Shown here piece by piece: positions 7,277 to 15,423 of a stretch of 64,000 nucleotides of DNA. The notes below the pieces were generated by a model, which saw nothing but the letters and a program-made list of their open reading frames with translations, searched no databases and had not been told where the DNA came from. Each line of letters opens with the position of its first letter. Positions within the stretch are counted from its first letter, which is position 1. Made by a program: the position numbers and the translations under genes. The stretch is from Oscillospiraceae bacterium (GTDB lineage Bacteria > Bacillota > Clostridia > UMGS1810), in assembly GCA_015068705.1 (NCBI GenBank), contig SVJZ01000001.1:1-64000 (forward strand), given 5' to 3'.

Positions 7277-9609
7277 CATTCTAACAGCATATCCAGATCG
7301 AGAACACCCAATTCTTCTTTTTGTGCAGGGGTAGTAGTTGTGTTCCCCTGCTGATTGCCCGAAGCTCCGGAAGGGGGCTGTGTTGCGCCGTTTCCATCCG
7401 AAGGTGCAACCGTTCCCGTTTCTCCCGTTCCGGGTGCTGCCGTTCCGTTTGGCGGAACAACCAATTCGCCGGTTTCAAGGTCTATCACACCGCCTTCGGG
7501 ATTTTCGGTAACGGGCGGCACTTCGTGCTCTATATTACAGATGCCGGAAGGCGCAGTTCCCTTGCGGAAATATTCGGTCACTGCAAGACTTTTTCCCTCT
7601 TTGTTTAAACAGTTCTCCCCTGCCAACATTCCACTGGAGGTGCACACGGTAGCACTTATCACTCCTTTTGGACGTTCAAAACTCTTGTTGGGCAACGGAG
7701 CATGTACCTGATCCATTACCTTTTTCCACGCACGCAGAGCCGGGTTGGAAGATAGTGCAGGCAGACCCTTGTTTGCATCATATCCAAACCAGACTGTTCC
7801 GGTGTAATACGGCGTAAAGCCGATAAACCAGCGATCCATATCATCATCCGTTGTACCGGTTTTACCGGCGGTATCCATGCCGGAAATCTTGGCGCCCACA
7901 CCGGTACCACGGTCTACAACACTCTTGAGTAACTGACACATGATATAGGCAGTGTCTTCACGGAATGCGGTTTTTTGTGCCGAATGACATTCCAACAACT
8001 TGCGTCCTTTGGAATCCTCCACATGGGTATACATGATGGGTTGCATATATACACCCTTGTTCACAAATGCACCAAAGGCTGCATTCATTTCCATCGGGAT
8101 TACACCGTGTGTCAAGCCACCCAATGCCAAGCTGGAGAGATTTTTATCGCTATAAACCTTTCCATCCTGAAGTTCCCGGTTGACCAATGTGGTAAACCCA
8201 AGCCGCTCGGTCATGTACTTGAACGATTCTTCCACACCAAGCTTTTGCAACGCCTTAACGGCAGGAATATTACTGGACTGTTCGATTGCACGGCGCACCG
8301 TCATGGGACCGTAAAAGCCGGAATAATAGTTTTTGGGCGACCAACCATTGATGTTAATGCGCTCATCCATCAACTGGGTTGCGCCGGTAATTACGCCCAA
8401 ATCCACTGCGGGTCCGTAAACAGAAATCGGTTTGATGGTAGACCCCGGTTGACGCTTGCTCTGGGTTGCGCGGTTGAGCAACCGGCTGCCACTCTTGACG
8501 CCGCGTCCACCTACAACGCCCTTAACTTCGCCGGTATACGGATCGGAAATCACCATTGCCGATTCAGGTTGCACCTCGCCGCTTAATTTGGGGAAATTAT
8601 CAGGATTTTCATATACGTCGTTCATAATTTCCTGAATACGCGGGTCTACTGTCGCATAGATTTTCAAGCCACTGTTATACAACATTTGTTCTGCGATGGT
8701 TTCGCTGACTTCTTCTTGTTCAACAAGTTGGTCGATAATATCCTCAATCAGTTGGTCTACAAAGTAGGATTGACCGCTCCGGCGCTCTTTCTGCTGACCA
8801 GGGACAATATTTAGTTTTTCAGCAACCGCCGTATCGTGTTCCGACTGATCAATATATCCGAGTTCAAGCATTTTTGCAAGAACAAGTTCCTGTTTTTCCT
8901 TGTTTTTTTCTGGGTTTACCAGTGGGTCATACAAGCTTGGGAACTGAGTAATACCTGCAATGGATGCACATTCTGCAAGGGTGAGTTCGGAAACGGTTTT
9001 TCCAAAATACATATTTGCAGCAGATTCCACGCCATTGCACCCCTGCCCAAGATAGATGGAATTTAAATACAATTCCAAAATCTGATCCTTGGACAATTTG
9101 GTTTCCAATATCAATGCACGGATGATTTCACGCGCCTTACGCACATAACTTTTATCCCGGTCGCCGGTAAGATTTTTCACAAGCTGCTGGGTGATAGTAC
9201 TTCCGCCGTAGGAAGAATCCCCCTTGAAGATGACATTTAGTGCTGCACCCATGGTACGTTTCAAATCCATTCCGTGATGAGTATAAAAACGTTGATCCTC
9301 AATCGCAACCGCCGCATCTTTCATGTTTTGCGGCATTTCATCATAATCCTTCCACACACGATTTTCCTTGGAAAGGATACGCTCAAACTCTACATATTCA
9401 CCGGTTTGCGCATCCTTATAATACACAACGCTGGTCAAATGCAAATTCAGTTGTTCAATGGAATCACCAAAACCAAATCCCACACCCCACATTGCCCAAA
9501 TACCAATTACCAGGCAGAACAACACAAAAGCCAAAGCGCCCCATTTGACAGTCGCACGCAGTTTTGAATGATTTCCTTTTTTATTTGCACTTCGTTTTGT
9601 CTTCTTCAT
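7276..9609 (-). CDS. Class A penicillin-binding protein (PBP1A type)
   Basis: A 777-residue bifunctional cell-wall synthase. A cationic N-terminus and one membrane anchor (about 24-46) are followed by a glycosyltransferase family 51 domain (catalytic Glu104 in EDQRFYTHHGMD; GGSTITQQLVKN) and a transpeptidase domain with the active-site Ser near residue 390 (PGSTIK), an SSN motif (EQSSNIPAVKAL) and KTGTT. The C-terminal ~100 residues are a low-complexity Pro/Gly/Thr/Gln tail, probably wall-spanning. I start at 9609 because GGAGGTG lies 5 bp upstream; a GTG-region start seven codons earlier has no such site. Monocistronic with its own probable promoter. Confidence 0.93.
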   Translation of the reverse strand: MKKTKRSANKKGNHSKLRATVKWGALAFVLFCLVIGIWAMWGVGFGFGDSIEQLNLHLTSVVYYKDAQTGEYVEFERILSKENRVWKDYDEMPQNMKDAAVAIEDQRFYTHHGMDLKRTMGAALNVIFKGDSSYGGSTITQQLVKNLTGDRDKSYVRKAREIIRALILETKLSKDQILELYLNSIYLGQGCNGVESAANMYFGKTVSELTLAECASIAGITQFPSLYDPLVNPEKNKEKQELVLAKMLELGYIDQSEHDTAVAEKLNIVPGQQKERRSGQSYFVDQLIEDIIDQLVEQEEVSETIAEQMLYNSGLKIYATVDPRIQEIMNDVYENPDNFPKLSGEVQPESAMVISDPYTGEVKGVVGGRGVKSGSRLLNRATQSKRQPGSTIKPISVYGPAVDLGVITGATQLMDERININGWSPKNYYSGFYGPMTVRRAIEQSSNIPAVKALQKLGVEESFKYMTERLGFTTLVNRELQDGKVYSDKNLSSLALGGLTHGVIPMEMNAAFGAFVNKGVYMQPIMYTHVEDSKGRKLLECHSAQKTAFREDTAYIMCQLLKSVVDRGTGVGAKISGMDTAGKTGTTDDDMDRWFIGFTPYYTGTVWFGYDANKGLPALSSNPALRAWKKVMDQVHAPLPNKSFERPKGVISATVCTSSGMLAGENCLNKEGKSLAVTEYFRKGTAPSGICNIEHEVPPVTENPEGGVIDLETGELVVPPNGTAAPGTGETGTVAPSDGNGATQPPSGASGNQQGNTTTTPAQKEELGVLDLDMLLE

Positions 9610-9650
9610 TGTGCACCTCCGTTTGGACATACATCCGTTCCGTAAGCAAA

Positions 9651-9679
9651 TATATATTTAGTATAACACACTTTTTCAA
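9651..9679 (-). promoter_or_regulatory. Possible promoter of the PBP gene
   Basis: Minus-strand TTGAAA (9674-9679) and TATATA (9651-9656) are 17 bp apart, about 40 bp before the PBP start. An alternative -10, TATAAC-like sequence near 9660, makes the exact choice uncertain. Confidence 0.4.
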
Positions 9680-9768
9680 AAAAGTATATCCTTTTTTTAT
9701 ATTTGTATAAATTTTGAAATCTTGGGAACCCTATTTTTGCCATCAACACCAAAAAGCAGGTGAACAAA

Positions 9769-10128
9769 TTGAACTACAGAAAGTTTTATCGGATATCCGG
9801 TGCAGTCATTGCAGTATTTACACTGTTGTGGTTGGTCGCCTTTGTTTTTCTTTTATCAAAACCAAACGAGCCGGATAATTCCATTCAATCTGAAACAACA
9901 ATCACGCAGCCTGTAACGACTGCACCGCTCGATTATTATCTCGTCCGTTCTCACCTAAACAATGTTGCAATCTACGAAGTATACACCAATGGTGCGCAAT
10001 CATTCATCCGCACATTGGAAATTGACCTTTCCCTGCTTCGGGCGCAGGATAAAGCGGCGTTTGATGAAGGTATTATTTTAAAAGACAAGCAATCGCTCGC
10101 ATCGCTCATCGAAGACTTTACCAGTTGA
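9769..10128 (+). CDS. BofC-like C-terminal domain protein with membrane anchor
   Basis: A 119-residue protein with a single N-terminal membrane segment (about 12-30), a Thr/Gln-rich linker, and an extracytoplasmic ~60-residue C-terminal domain (DYYLVRSHLNNVAIYEVY ... SLASLIEDFTS). That domain resembles the C-terminal domain of BofC, the forespore regulator of sigma-K processing, and of many small clostridial proteins that carry only this part (read the stored value, then 'ILKDKQSLASLIEDF'). I choose the TTG at 9769 because AGGTGA is correctly spaced before it; a GTG at 9760 is the alternative. The BofC link is by pattern only, so a direct sporulation role is not proven. Confidence 0.6.
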   Translation: MNYRKFYRISGAVIAVFTLLWLVAFVFLLSKPNEPDNSIQSETTITQPVTTAPLDYYLVRSHLNNVAIYEVYTNGAQSFIRTLEIDLSLLRAQDKAAFDEGIILKDKQSLASLIEDFTS

Positions 10129-10248
10129 TGCGCCGCGGTTTTTCCACGTATTTGCTATTATTTATTGTAATCCAATTTAACTTACCCGTCAAGTAAGATG
10201 ACACGATAAAAATGTTTGGCTTTTTTGATTTTTTTCAAGCGATTTCTC

Positions 10249-10277
10249 TTGACACCACTAATACAAAGTGATATAAT
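10249..10277 (+). promoter_or_regulatory. Strong promoter of the tRNA cluster
   Basis: TTGACA (10249-10254), 17 bp spacer and TATAAT (10272-10277) form a perfect sigma-A consensus, 12 bp before tRNA-Val(GAC). Confidence 0.85.
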
Positions 10278-10289
10278 AGCTTTTGTTGC

Positions 10290-10366
10290 GGGGGCATAGC
10301 TCAGTTGGTTAGAGTGTCTGCTTGACATGCAGGAGGTCACTGGTTCGAGACCAGTTGTCCCCACCA
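10290..10366 (+). tRNA. tRNA-Val (GAC)
   Basis: A 77-base cloverleaf with acceptor GGGGGCA / TGTCCCC, T-arm ACTGG-TTCGAGA-CCAGT, encoded CCA, and anticodon loop TTGACAT giving anticodon GAC. It has its own perfect promoter. Confidence 0.92.
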
Positions 10367-10430
10367 CTTTTACAAAAAAACACATCTGCTATGTTTTTTG
10401 AAATTTTTTTAAAAAAATTCAAAAAAAGGC

Positions 10431-10459
10431 TTGACAAACATAGGGGTGTGTGATATATT
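10431..10459 (+). promoter_or_regulatory. Promoter before the second tRNA
   Basis: TTGACA (10431-10436), a 17 bp spacer and TATATT (10454-10459; a TATAAT also overlaps just downstream) lie 17 bp before tRNA-Val(UAC), so the remaining tRNAs have a separate start. Confidence 0.75.
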
Positions 10460-10476
10460 ATAATAGTATTTTGCGT

Positions 10477-10552
10477 GGGAGCATAGCTCAGCTGGGAGAG
10501 CATCTGCCTTACAAGCAGAGGGTCACAGGTTCGAGCCCTGTTGTTCCCACCA
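10477..10552 (+). tRNA. tRNA-Val (UAC)
   Basis: A 76-base cloverleaf with acceptor GGGAGCA / TGTTCCC, T-arm ACAGG-TTCGAGC-CCTGT, encoded CCA and anticodon loop CTTACAA (anticodon TAC). Confidence 0.92.
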
Positions 10553-10586
10553 AATTTTTTTCTCCGCAAATTTTGTGGAGAAACCT

Positions 10587-10660
10587 GCGGGTGTAGTTCA
10601 ATGGTAGAATCTCAGCCTTCCAAGCTGATTGCGTGGGTTCGATTCCCATCACCCGCTCCA
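10587..10660 (+). tRNA. tRNA-Gly (UCC)
   Basis: A 74-base cloverleaf with acceptor GCGGGTG / CACCCGC, discriminator T, encoded CCA, and anticodon loop CTTCCAA (anticodon TCC). The typical Gly D-arm GTTCAATGGTAGAA is present. Confidence 0.92.
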
Positions 10661-10666
10661 AAATAT

Positions 10667-10755
10667 GGAGTGGTATCGAAGTGGTCATAACGGGCCACAT
10701 TGGAAATGTGGTAGCCTTCACGGGCTCGTGGGTTCGAATCCCACCCACTCCGCCA
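10667..10755 (+). tRNA. tRNA-Ser (GGA)
   Basis: An 89-base class II tRNA with acceptor GGAGTGG / CCACTCC, discriminator G, encoded CCA, anticodon loop TTGGAAA (anticodon GGA) and a long variable arm. The last ~15 bases recur twice downstream in a tandem duplication. Confidence 0.93.
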
Positions 10756-11177
10756 AAATAAAGAGGACGCCTAATAAGGTGTCCTTTTTTTGTTGTGTTC
10801 GGGATAAATCAGGGGATTCGAACCCTGAGAGGGCACGAGCCGGAAAGAAAAACAGTCCGGCGGACTGTTTGACCGGTGAGTGGTGCGCAGGTCGGTACCA
10901 AAAGCCGCAAGGATTTTGGTGACCAAGCAAAAAGGCGCGTAGCGACTTATCCCACCCACTCCGCCAAAATAACGAGGACACCAAATAAGGTGTCCTTTTT
11001 TTGTTGTGTTCGGGATAAATCAGGGGATTCGAACCCTGAGAGGGCACGAGCCGGAAAGAAAAACAGTCCGGCGGACTGTTTGACCGGTGAGTGGTGCACA
11101 GGTCGGTACCGAAAGCCGCAAGGCTTTGGGTGACCAAGCAAAAAGGCGCGTAGCGACTTATCCCACCCACTCCGCCA
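10756..11177. repeat. Tandem ~210 bp duplication carrying the tRNA-Ser 3' end and its terminator
   Basis: Two direct copies, 10756-10965 (210 bp) and 10966-11177 (212 bp), differ at only a few positions. Each starts with the terminator hairpin, continues through an inverted repeat (AACAGTCC / GGACTGTT) and a T-arm-like GGGATTCGAACCC, and ends with CCCACCCACTCCGCCA, the 3' acceptor and CCA of the adjacent tRNA-Ser. The tRNA 3' end therefore occurs three times (ending 10755, 10965, 11177). No integrase or mobile gene is present. Nothing in this ~570-base stretch (10756-11324) looks protein-coding; long open frames across it are read-through of tRNA-like sequence. Confidence 0.85.
10764..10791 (+). 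terminator. Terminator of the tRNA cluster
   Basis: AGGACGCCT-AATA-AGGTGTCCT followed by seven T residues, 8 bp after the tRNA-Ser CCA. A near-copy (AGGACACC / GGTGTCC, T-run) recurs at 10975-11002 inside the next repeat unit. Confidence 0.88.
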
Positions 11178-11179
11178 AA

Positions 11180-11208
11180 ACAAAAAGGATGCCTTGTGCG
11201 TCCTTTTT
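11180..11208 (+). terminator. Terminator hairpin after the last tRNA-Ser tail copy
   Basis: AAAGGATGC / GCGTCCTTT around a short loop, followed by a T-run. It replaces the AGGACxCC hairpin of the two upstream units, so the third unit is diverged or truncated; a short relic with GGGATTCGAACCCTGAGAGG follows at 11222-11246. Confidence 0.6.
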
Positions 11209-11286
11209 TGTTTTGCATGAATTGGGATTCGAACCCTGAGAGGGTTTTCGGCGTATAAGGATACCTGCACATCCTTTTTGTTAGAT

Positions 11287-11320
11287 AAAAAAGGTGCCTG
11301 CGTTTTGCAGACACCTTTTT
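11287..11320 (-). terminator. Terminator of the substrate-binding protein gene
   Basis: AAAAAGGTGCCTGC / GCAGACACCTTTTT (one mismatch) with a 4-base loop. On the minus strand it follows the lipoprotein stop at 11325 closely; A/T runs on both sides could also stop plus-strand transcription. Confidence 0.8.
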
Positions 11321-11324
11321 CTTT

Positions 11325-12884
11325 TTACTCTACATATGCACCTACAAGACCATTATAAGGAGCAGTGCGGGGATGCGAAATTTCTCCTTTGATACTGGGA
11401 GCACACAGTAATGCGTGTGACTCATAATAAAGACAAACAAACGGCATATCGGTCATAAATTTTGCCTCAAAATTTTCGTACACGGAAGACATATCCTCCA
11501 CTGCAAGACGGTTTAACAATGCATCCATCTGCCCGTCGTAATACCCGAAATAGTTTTTCTCCCCTGCCGAGTGCAGCAAATGCCTCGGATTGCAATCAGA
11601 TGTCAGCTCCATTTCACCCAAAAATAAATCATAGTCCCTTGCCTCTATCCGTGCAAGATAAGTGCTATAATCTACCATTTCAACGGCAATCTTCATCCCG
11701 ATTCGTCCGGCAACGGCGGAAATTTCCTCAGCAACCGCTCTTCGTACCGGTTGCCCAGTACTGACAAGTAGCGAAAAGGAAAGGCTATATTCATTTTCCT
11801 CAATCTGTCTGTCCAAAATCCCATCGCCATTTAAATCCATCCAACCAGACTCTACAAGCAGCTTGTGAATCAATTCCAAATCGGGTGTTATCTCCTGATA
11901 TTCTACCGAAGAGAAATATGCCTTGGGATTTACAGGCACATCAGCTGCGGTAGCGTGGGAATACAGATAATCGGTTACCAATTCTTTTTTATCAATCATT
12001 TGGTTAATGGTATTTCGAATCATGGGATCCGAAAGCAAAAGATTTCCGTGATTTATTCCTAAAAACGTCAGATGATTATCGGTTGTTTCAACCAACCGGA
12101 TATCGCGTGCAAACGGTTGCCCGCCCCAATCATAAATGTCGGTTGTAATCATATCCATCTCGCCTGCATCAAACGCATATACTCCCAAATCCCGTTCTTT
12201 TATATAGGATACACGAATCCGCTCGATATTGGGGCGGTTGTCCCCATGCCATTGCGGATTACGCATCAGGGTAATATTTCTATATGCCATGGAGGATTCA
12301 TAACAATATGGTCCGGTACCAACCGGCACAAATGCCGCGTTATTAGAAGAAAAATCCGGTTCAGTCAGTGTGCTCGGTACAACCGGAAAGGTCAGCAGAT
12401 TAGCAACATTCGGTTGTGGATATGCCAGGGTAAATGCCACCTCATATTCTCCTGCTGCACGGCAATCCACAATATTGGAAAGAGTGGCAGAAAAGAACGG
12501 TTGATACTTTTTTGCCTGTTGAAATGAATACACCACATCTTCGGCTGTACACGCACTCCCGTCGTGGAATTTGATTCCTTGTTTCAAAAATACTGTTGCC
12601 CAAACGCCCCCCTCATAATGAAGACCTTTTGCTATCACGGGTGTAGCCGAAAAATCTTCTTCCACACAGAAGAGTCCTTCATAAACCAAATACAATAGAT
12701 CCATATTGGTGCGCAGAGCAGTAGCTAACGGATTTAGCGTATCGGGCGTAAATGCGCATAAGTTCAAAATTCGCCCTTGGGATTTGACCGTTCCCTCGCT
12801 CGCACTATTTTCTTCGGTCGTACCGTTGCCACATCCGGCAAGAAATATTACCGAAAGCAATATTGCAATCAATTTTCGAAACAA
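11325..12884 (-). CDS. Family 5 ABC transporter substrate-binding lipoprotein (oligopeptide/nickel type)
   Basis: A 519-residue extracellular solute-binding protein, OppA/DppA-like. The N-terminus has a positively charged start, a hydrophobic stretch and a lipobox (FLAGC), so it is lipid-anchored. SBP_bac_5 landmarks follow: FTPDTLNPLATALRTNMDLL, YEGLFCVEEDFSATPVIAKG, KFHDGSACTAEDVVYSFQQA and VPVGTGPYCYES. A TTG start at 12884 is chosen because AGGAGG lies 6-7 bp before it and the signal peptide begins there; the longer frame would put 21 charged residues first. It follows ymdB by 16 bp and is probably in the rny-ymdB operon. No permease or ATPase genes are adjacent, so it must use components encoded elsewhere. 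Confidence 0.88.
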   Translation of the reverse strand: MFRKLIAILLSVIFLAGCGNGTTEENSASEGTVKSQGRILNLCAFTPDTLNPLATALRTNMDLLYLVYEGLFCVEEDFSATPVIAKGLHYEGGVWATVFLKQGIKFHDGSACTAEDVVYSFQQAKKYQPFFSATLSNIVDCRAAGEYEVAFTLAYPQPNVANLLTFPVVPSTLTEPDFSSNNAAFVPVGTGPYCYESSMAYRNITLMRNPQWHGDNRPNIERIRVSYIKERDLGVYAFDAGEMDMITTDIYDWGGQPFARDIRLVETTDNHLTFLGINHGNLLLSDPMIRNTINQMIDKKELVTDYLYSHATAADVPVNPKAYFSSVEYQEITPDLELIHKLLVESGWMDLNGDGILDRQIEENEYSLSFSLLVSTGQPVRRAVAEEISAVAGRIGMKIAVEMVDYSTYLARIEARDYDLFLGEMELTSDCNPRHLLHSAGEKNYFGYYDGQMDALLNRLAVEDMSSVYENFEAKFMTDMPFVCLYYESHALLCAPSIKGEISHPRTAPYNGLVGAYVE

Positions 12885-12900
12885 GTTCCGTTCCTCCTGC

Positions 12901-13671
12901 CTATACAACCGCAATACGCTCCACTGCGGTACAACGGTTATTTTCATCTATGGTAAATACTGCGCCGCAAAGCCGCGCTTTTCCGTATGCATTTTCAAAT
13001 TTCTGGGGCATCTGGGTAAGGAATCTGCGGATGATAATTTCCTTTTTGATGCCAAGCACCGATTCAATCGCACCGGTCATGCCCAAATCACTAATATATC
13101 CCGTACCTTTCGGGAGTATGCATTCATCCGCCGTTTGCACATGGGTATGTGTGCCAAACACTGCCGTTGCTCTCCCATCCAGATAATACCCAAACGCAAT
13201 TTTTTCGCTAGATGCCTCAGCGTGAAAATCTGCCACTACAAAATCGCATTTGTCTTTAAGTTCTTCCAGCAATGCATCTGCCGTGCGAAACGGACAATCC
13301 AGATTGAGCAGATTAAACCGCCCCATAAGGTTAATTACCCCTATGGTTTTTCCGCAAGCGTGTAGAAGCATATACCCTTTCCCGGGTACCCCGTCAGGAT
13401 AATTTGCAGGGCGGATAATATCACTGTTTTTCTCGAGCAAAGCTACAGCGTCTTTTTTCTGGAATGTATGATTTCCCATGGTAAACCCATCCACGCCGGC
13501 ATCCGACAGGCGATAATAAATATTTTGGGTAATTCCGCTTCCTTCAGCGGCATTTTCTGCATTTGCGATGCACAGGTCTATCTGGTAGGTTCTGCGAATC
13601 TCCGGCAATACCATCACGGCAAAGTCTGTACCGCAATCCCCTACAATATCCCCGATTGCCAAAATTTTCAC
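12901..13671 (-). CDS. ymdB: YmdB family metallophosphoesterase
   Basis: A 256-residue metallophosphoesterase of the YmdB/TIGR00282 family, a 2',3'-cyclic-nucleotide phosphodiesterase that affects biofilm and motility choice in Bacillus. Metal-binding motifs GDIVGDCG near the N-terminus, IANAENAAEGSGIT, TMGNHTFQKKD and VFGTHTHVQTAD are all intact. The GTG at 13671 (preceded by AAAGGCGG) begins the conserved KILAIGDIVG strand; a longer frame upstream lacks family similarity. It sits directly behind rny, as in Bacillus and most Clostridia. Confidence 0.93.
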   Translation of the reverse strand: MKILAIGDIVGDCGTDFAVMVLPEIRRTYQIDLCIANAENAAEGSGITQNIYYRLSDAGVDGFTMGNHTFQKKDAVALLEKNSDIIRPANYPDGVPGKGYMLLHACGKTIGVINLMGRFNLLNLDCPFRTADALLEELKDKCDFVVADFHAEASSEKIAFGYYLDGRATAVFGTHTHVQTADECILPKGTGYISDLGMTGAIESVLGIKKEIIIRRFLTQMPQKFENAYGKARLCGAVFTIDENNRCTAVERIAVV

Positions 13672-13746
13672 GTTGTTCCGCCTTTCTTTTTCAAAATTGG
13701 CAATGTGGCGCAAGCCAAAGACCTGCGCCACATAATAGGTTTTACA

Positions 13747-15273
13747 TTATTTTGCATATTCGACCGATCTGGTTTCACGAATAACGTTTACCTTAATCTG
13801 TCCCGGATATTCCATCTCGTCCTCAATGCGTTTTACAATCTCGCGTGCAATGAGCGTGGTTTCGTTATCTTTTACCTTTTCGGGCTTGACCATGATACGA
13901 ATCTCACGGCCTGCCTGAATTGCAAAGGATTTTTCTACACCATCAAACGAGTTTGCAATCTCCTCCAGTTTTTCCAGACGTTTGATGTAGTTTTCCAGGT
14001 TTTCACGACGTGCGCCCGGACGTGCTGCAGAAATGGCGTCACATGCCTGAACAATGCACGCAATGACAGTTGAAGGTTCTACATCGCCGTGATGAGCGGC
14101 AATGGGGTGAATGACCTCCTGTGCCTCATGGTATTTCTTTGCAATATCAACACCAATATCCACGTGAGAGCCTTCGATTTCATGGTCAACTGCTTTACCG
14201 ATATCGTGCAACAAACCTGCACGTTTGGCAGTTTTAACATCTACGCCCAACTCGCCGGCCATAATACCCGACAGATGTGCAACCTCGATGGAGTGTTTCA
14301 ATACATTTTGTCCATAACTTGTGCGGTATTTTAATTTGCCCAATAACTTGATCAATTCAGGATGCAAGCCATGTACGCCCGTTTCAAAGGTGGCATGCTC
14401 ACCCTCCTGCTTAATGATATTTTCTACTTCCTTGCGGGAACGTTCCACCGTTTCCTCAATGCGAGCAGGGTGAATACGTCCATCAACAATCAATTTTTCC
14501 AGTGCCAGACGAGCAATCTCTCTGCGAATAGGGTCAAATCCGGACAACACCACCGCCTCCGGCGTATCGTCAATAATTAGATCGATACCGGTAAGGGTTT
14601 CAAGCGTGCGGATATTTCTTCCCTCACGACCGATAATGCGCCCTTTCATCTCGTCACTGGGCAGTGCCACAACAGAAACAGTTGCCTCGGCAACATGGTC
14701 TGCTGCACATTTTGAAATGGCAGTGCTGATGATGTTTTTGGCTTTGGTATCAGCCTCGTCCTTCGCCTGTGCTTCGATTTCCGCAATCATCTTTGCGGCT
14801 TCATGGCGCACCTCGGACTCAATATTTTTGAGCAGAAATTCTTTTGCATCTTCTACAGACAAGCCCGAAATTTTTTCCAGTTCTTCGGTTTGCTGTTGTT
14901 TGAGTTTTTGTGTTTCTTCTTTCAGACGATCTGCCTCTTTCATTTTCTGATTGAGTTGTTCGTCCTTCTTTTCCAATGCCTCGGTCTTGCGATCGAGTGC
15001 TTCTTCCTTCTGGGTAATGCGTCGCTCCTGACGGCTGATCTCCGACCGACGGTCTTTGATCTCACGTTCAAAATCGGTTCGGCTTTTGTGGATTTCATCC
15101 TTTGCTTCCAGCAAGGACTCCTTCTTCTTGCTTTCGGCAGCTTTTACAGCATCGGCAACAATACGTTTTGCCTGCTCTTCCGCTCCGCCGATTTGCTTTT
15201 CCGCTATCTTTTTTCTATATAGAACGCCGACGAAAAACATAAGCACACCCAACACCAAGGCGACAGCACCCAT
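13747..15273 (-). CDS. rny: Ribonuclease Y
   Basis: A 508-residue membrane-anchored endoribonuclease that initiates mRNA decay. One N-terminal membrane helix, a long coiled coil (about 25-190), a KH RNA-binding domain ([17 protein letters not shown], about 205-270) and an HD domain ([19 protein letters not shown]) give the full family order at near-usual length. The first ATG at 15273 has no ribosome binding site. A strong AAAGGGGG lies 9 bp before an in-frame ATT at 15297, which would add MNSTWIVI and lengthen the membrane helix, so a rare ATT start is possible. The gene is followed by ymdB and has its own promoter between it and folD. Confidence 0.94.
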   Translation of the reverse strand: MGAVALVLGVLMFFVGVLYRKKIAEKQIGGAEEQAKRIVADAVKAAESKKKESLLEAKDEIHKSRTDFEREIKDRRSEISRQERRITQKEEALDRKTEALEKKDEQLNQKMKEADRLKEETQKLKQQQTEELEKISGLSVEDAKEFLLKNIESEVRHEAAKMIAEIEAQAKDEADTKAKNIISTAISKCAADHVAEATVSVVALPSDEMKGRIIGREGRNIRTLETLTGIDLIIDDTPEAVVLSGFDPIRREIARLALEKLIVDGRIHPARIEETVERSRKEVENIIKQEGEHATFETGVHGLHPELIKLLGKLKYRTSYGQNVLKHSIEVAHLSGIMAGELGVDVKTAKRAGLLHDIGKAVDHEIEGSHVDIGVDIAKKYHEAQEVIHPIAAHHGDVEPSTVIACIVQACDAISAARPGARRENLENYIKRLEKLEEIANSFDGVEKSFAIQAGREIRIMVKPEKVKDNETTLIAREIVKRIEDEMEYPGQIKVNVIRETRSVEYAK

Positions 15274-15373
15274 TATTACAATCCATGTACTGTTAATCTC
15301 TTTCTACCCCCTTTCTGAATTTTTCGTATGTTTTGATCATGTTCATTCGCAAGAAAATTAAAATACACTCTTT

Positions 15374-15402
15374 ATTGTATACTTATTTTCAGGTTATGTC
15401 AA
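15374..15402 (-). promoter_or_regulatory. Promoter of the rny-ymdB operon
   Basis: Minus-strand TTGACA (15397-15402), 17 bp spacer, TACAAT (15374-15379), about 65-75 bp before the putative rny start codons and downstream of the folD stop. Confidence 0.75.
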
Positions 15403-15423
15403 TAATTTATTGCGGATTTTTGC

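Noticed and set aside
10756-11177. CRISPR array or other phased repeats
   Set aside because: There are only two long near-identical units of ~210 bp without short repeats and unique spacers. I saw no cas genes or CRISPR-like repeats anywhere in the window, despite the CARF protein.
10718-11314. Open frames on both strands across the tRNA-Ser tail repeats, up to 198 codons
   Set aside because: They read through tRNA and terminator sequence (the peptide ...WVGFEPTSP is the reverse of tRNA-Ser), repeat with the DNA unit and have no ribosome binding site.
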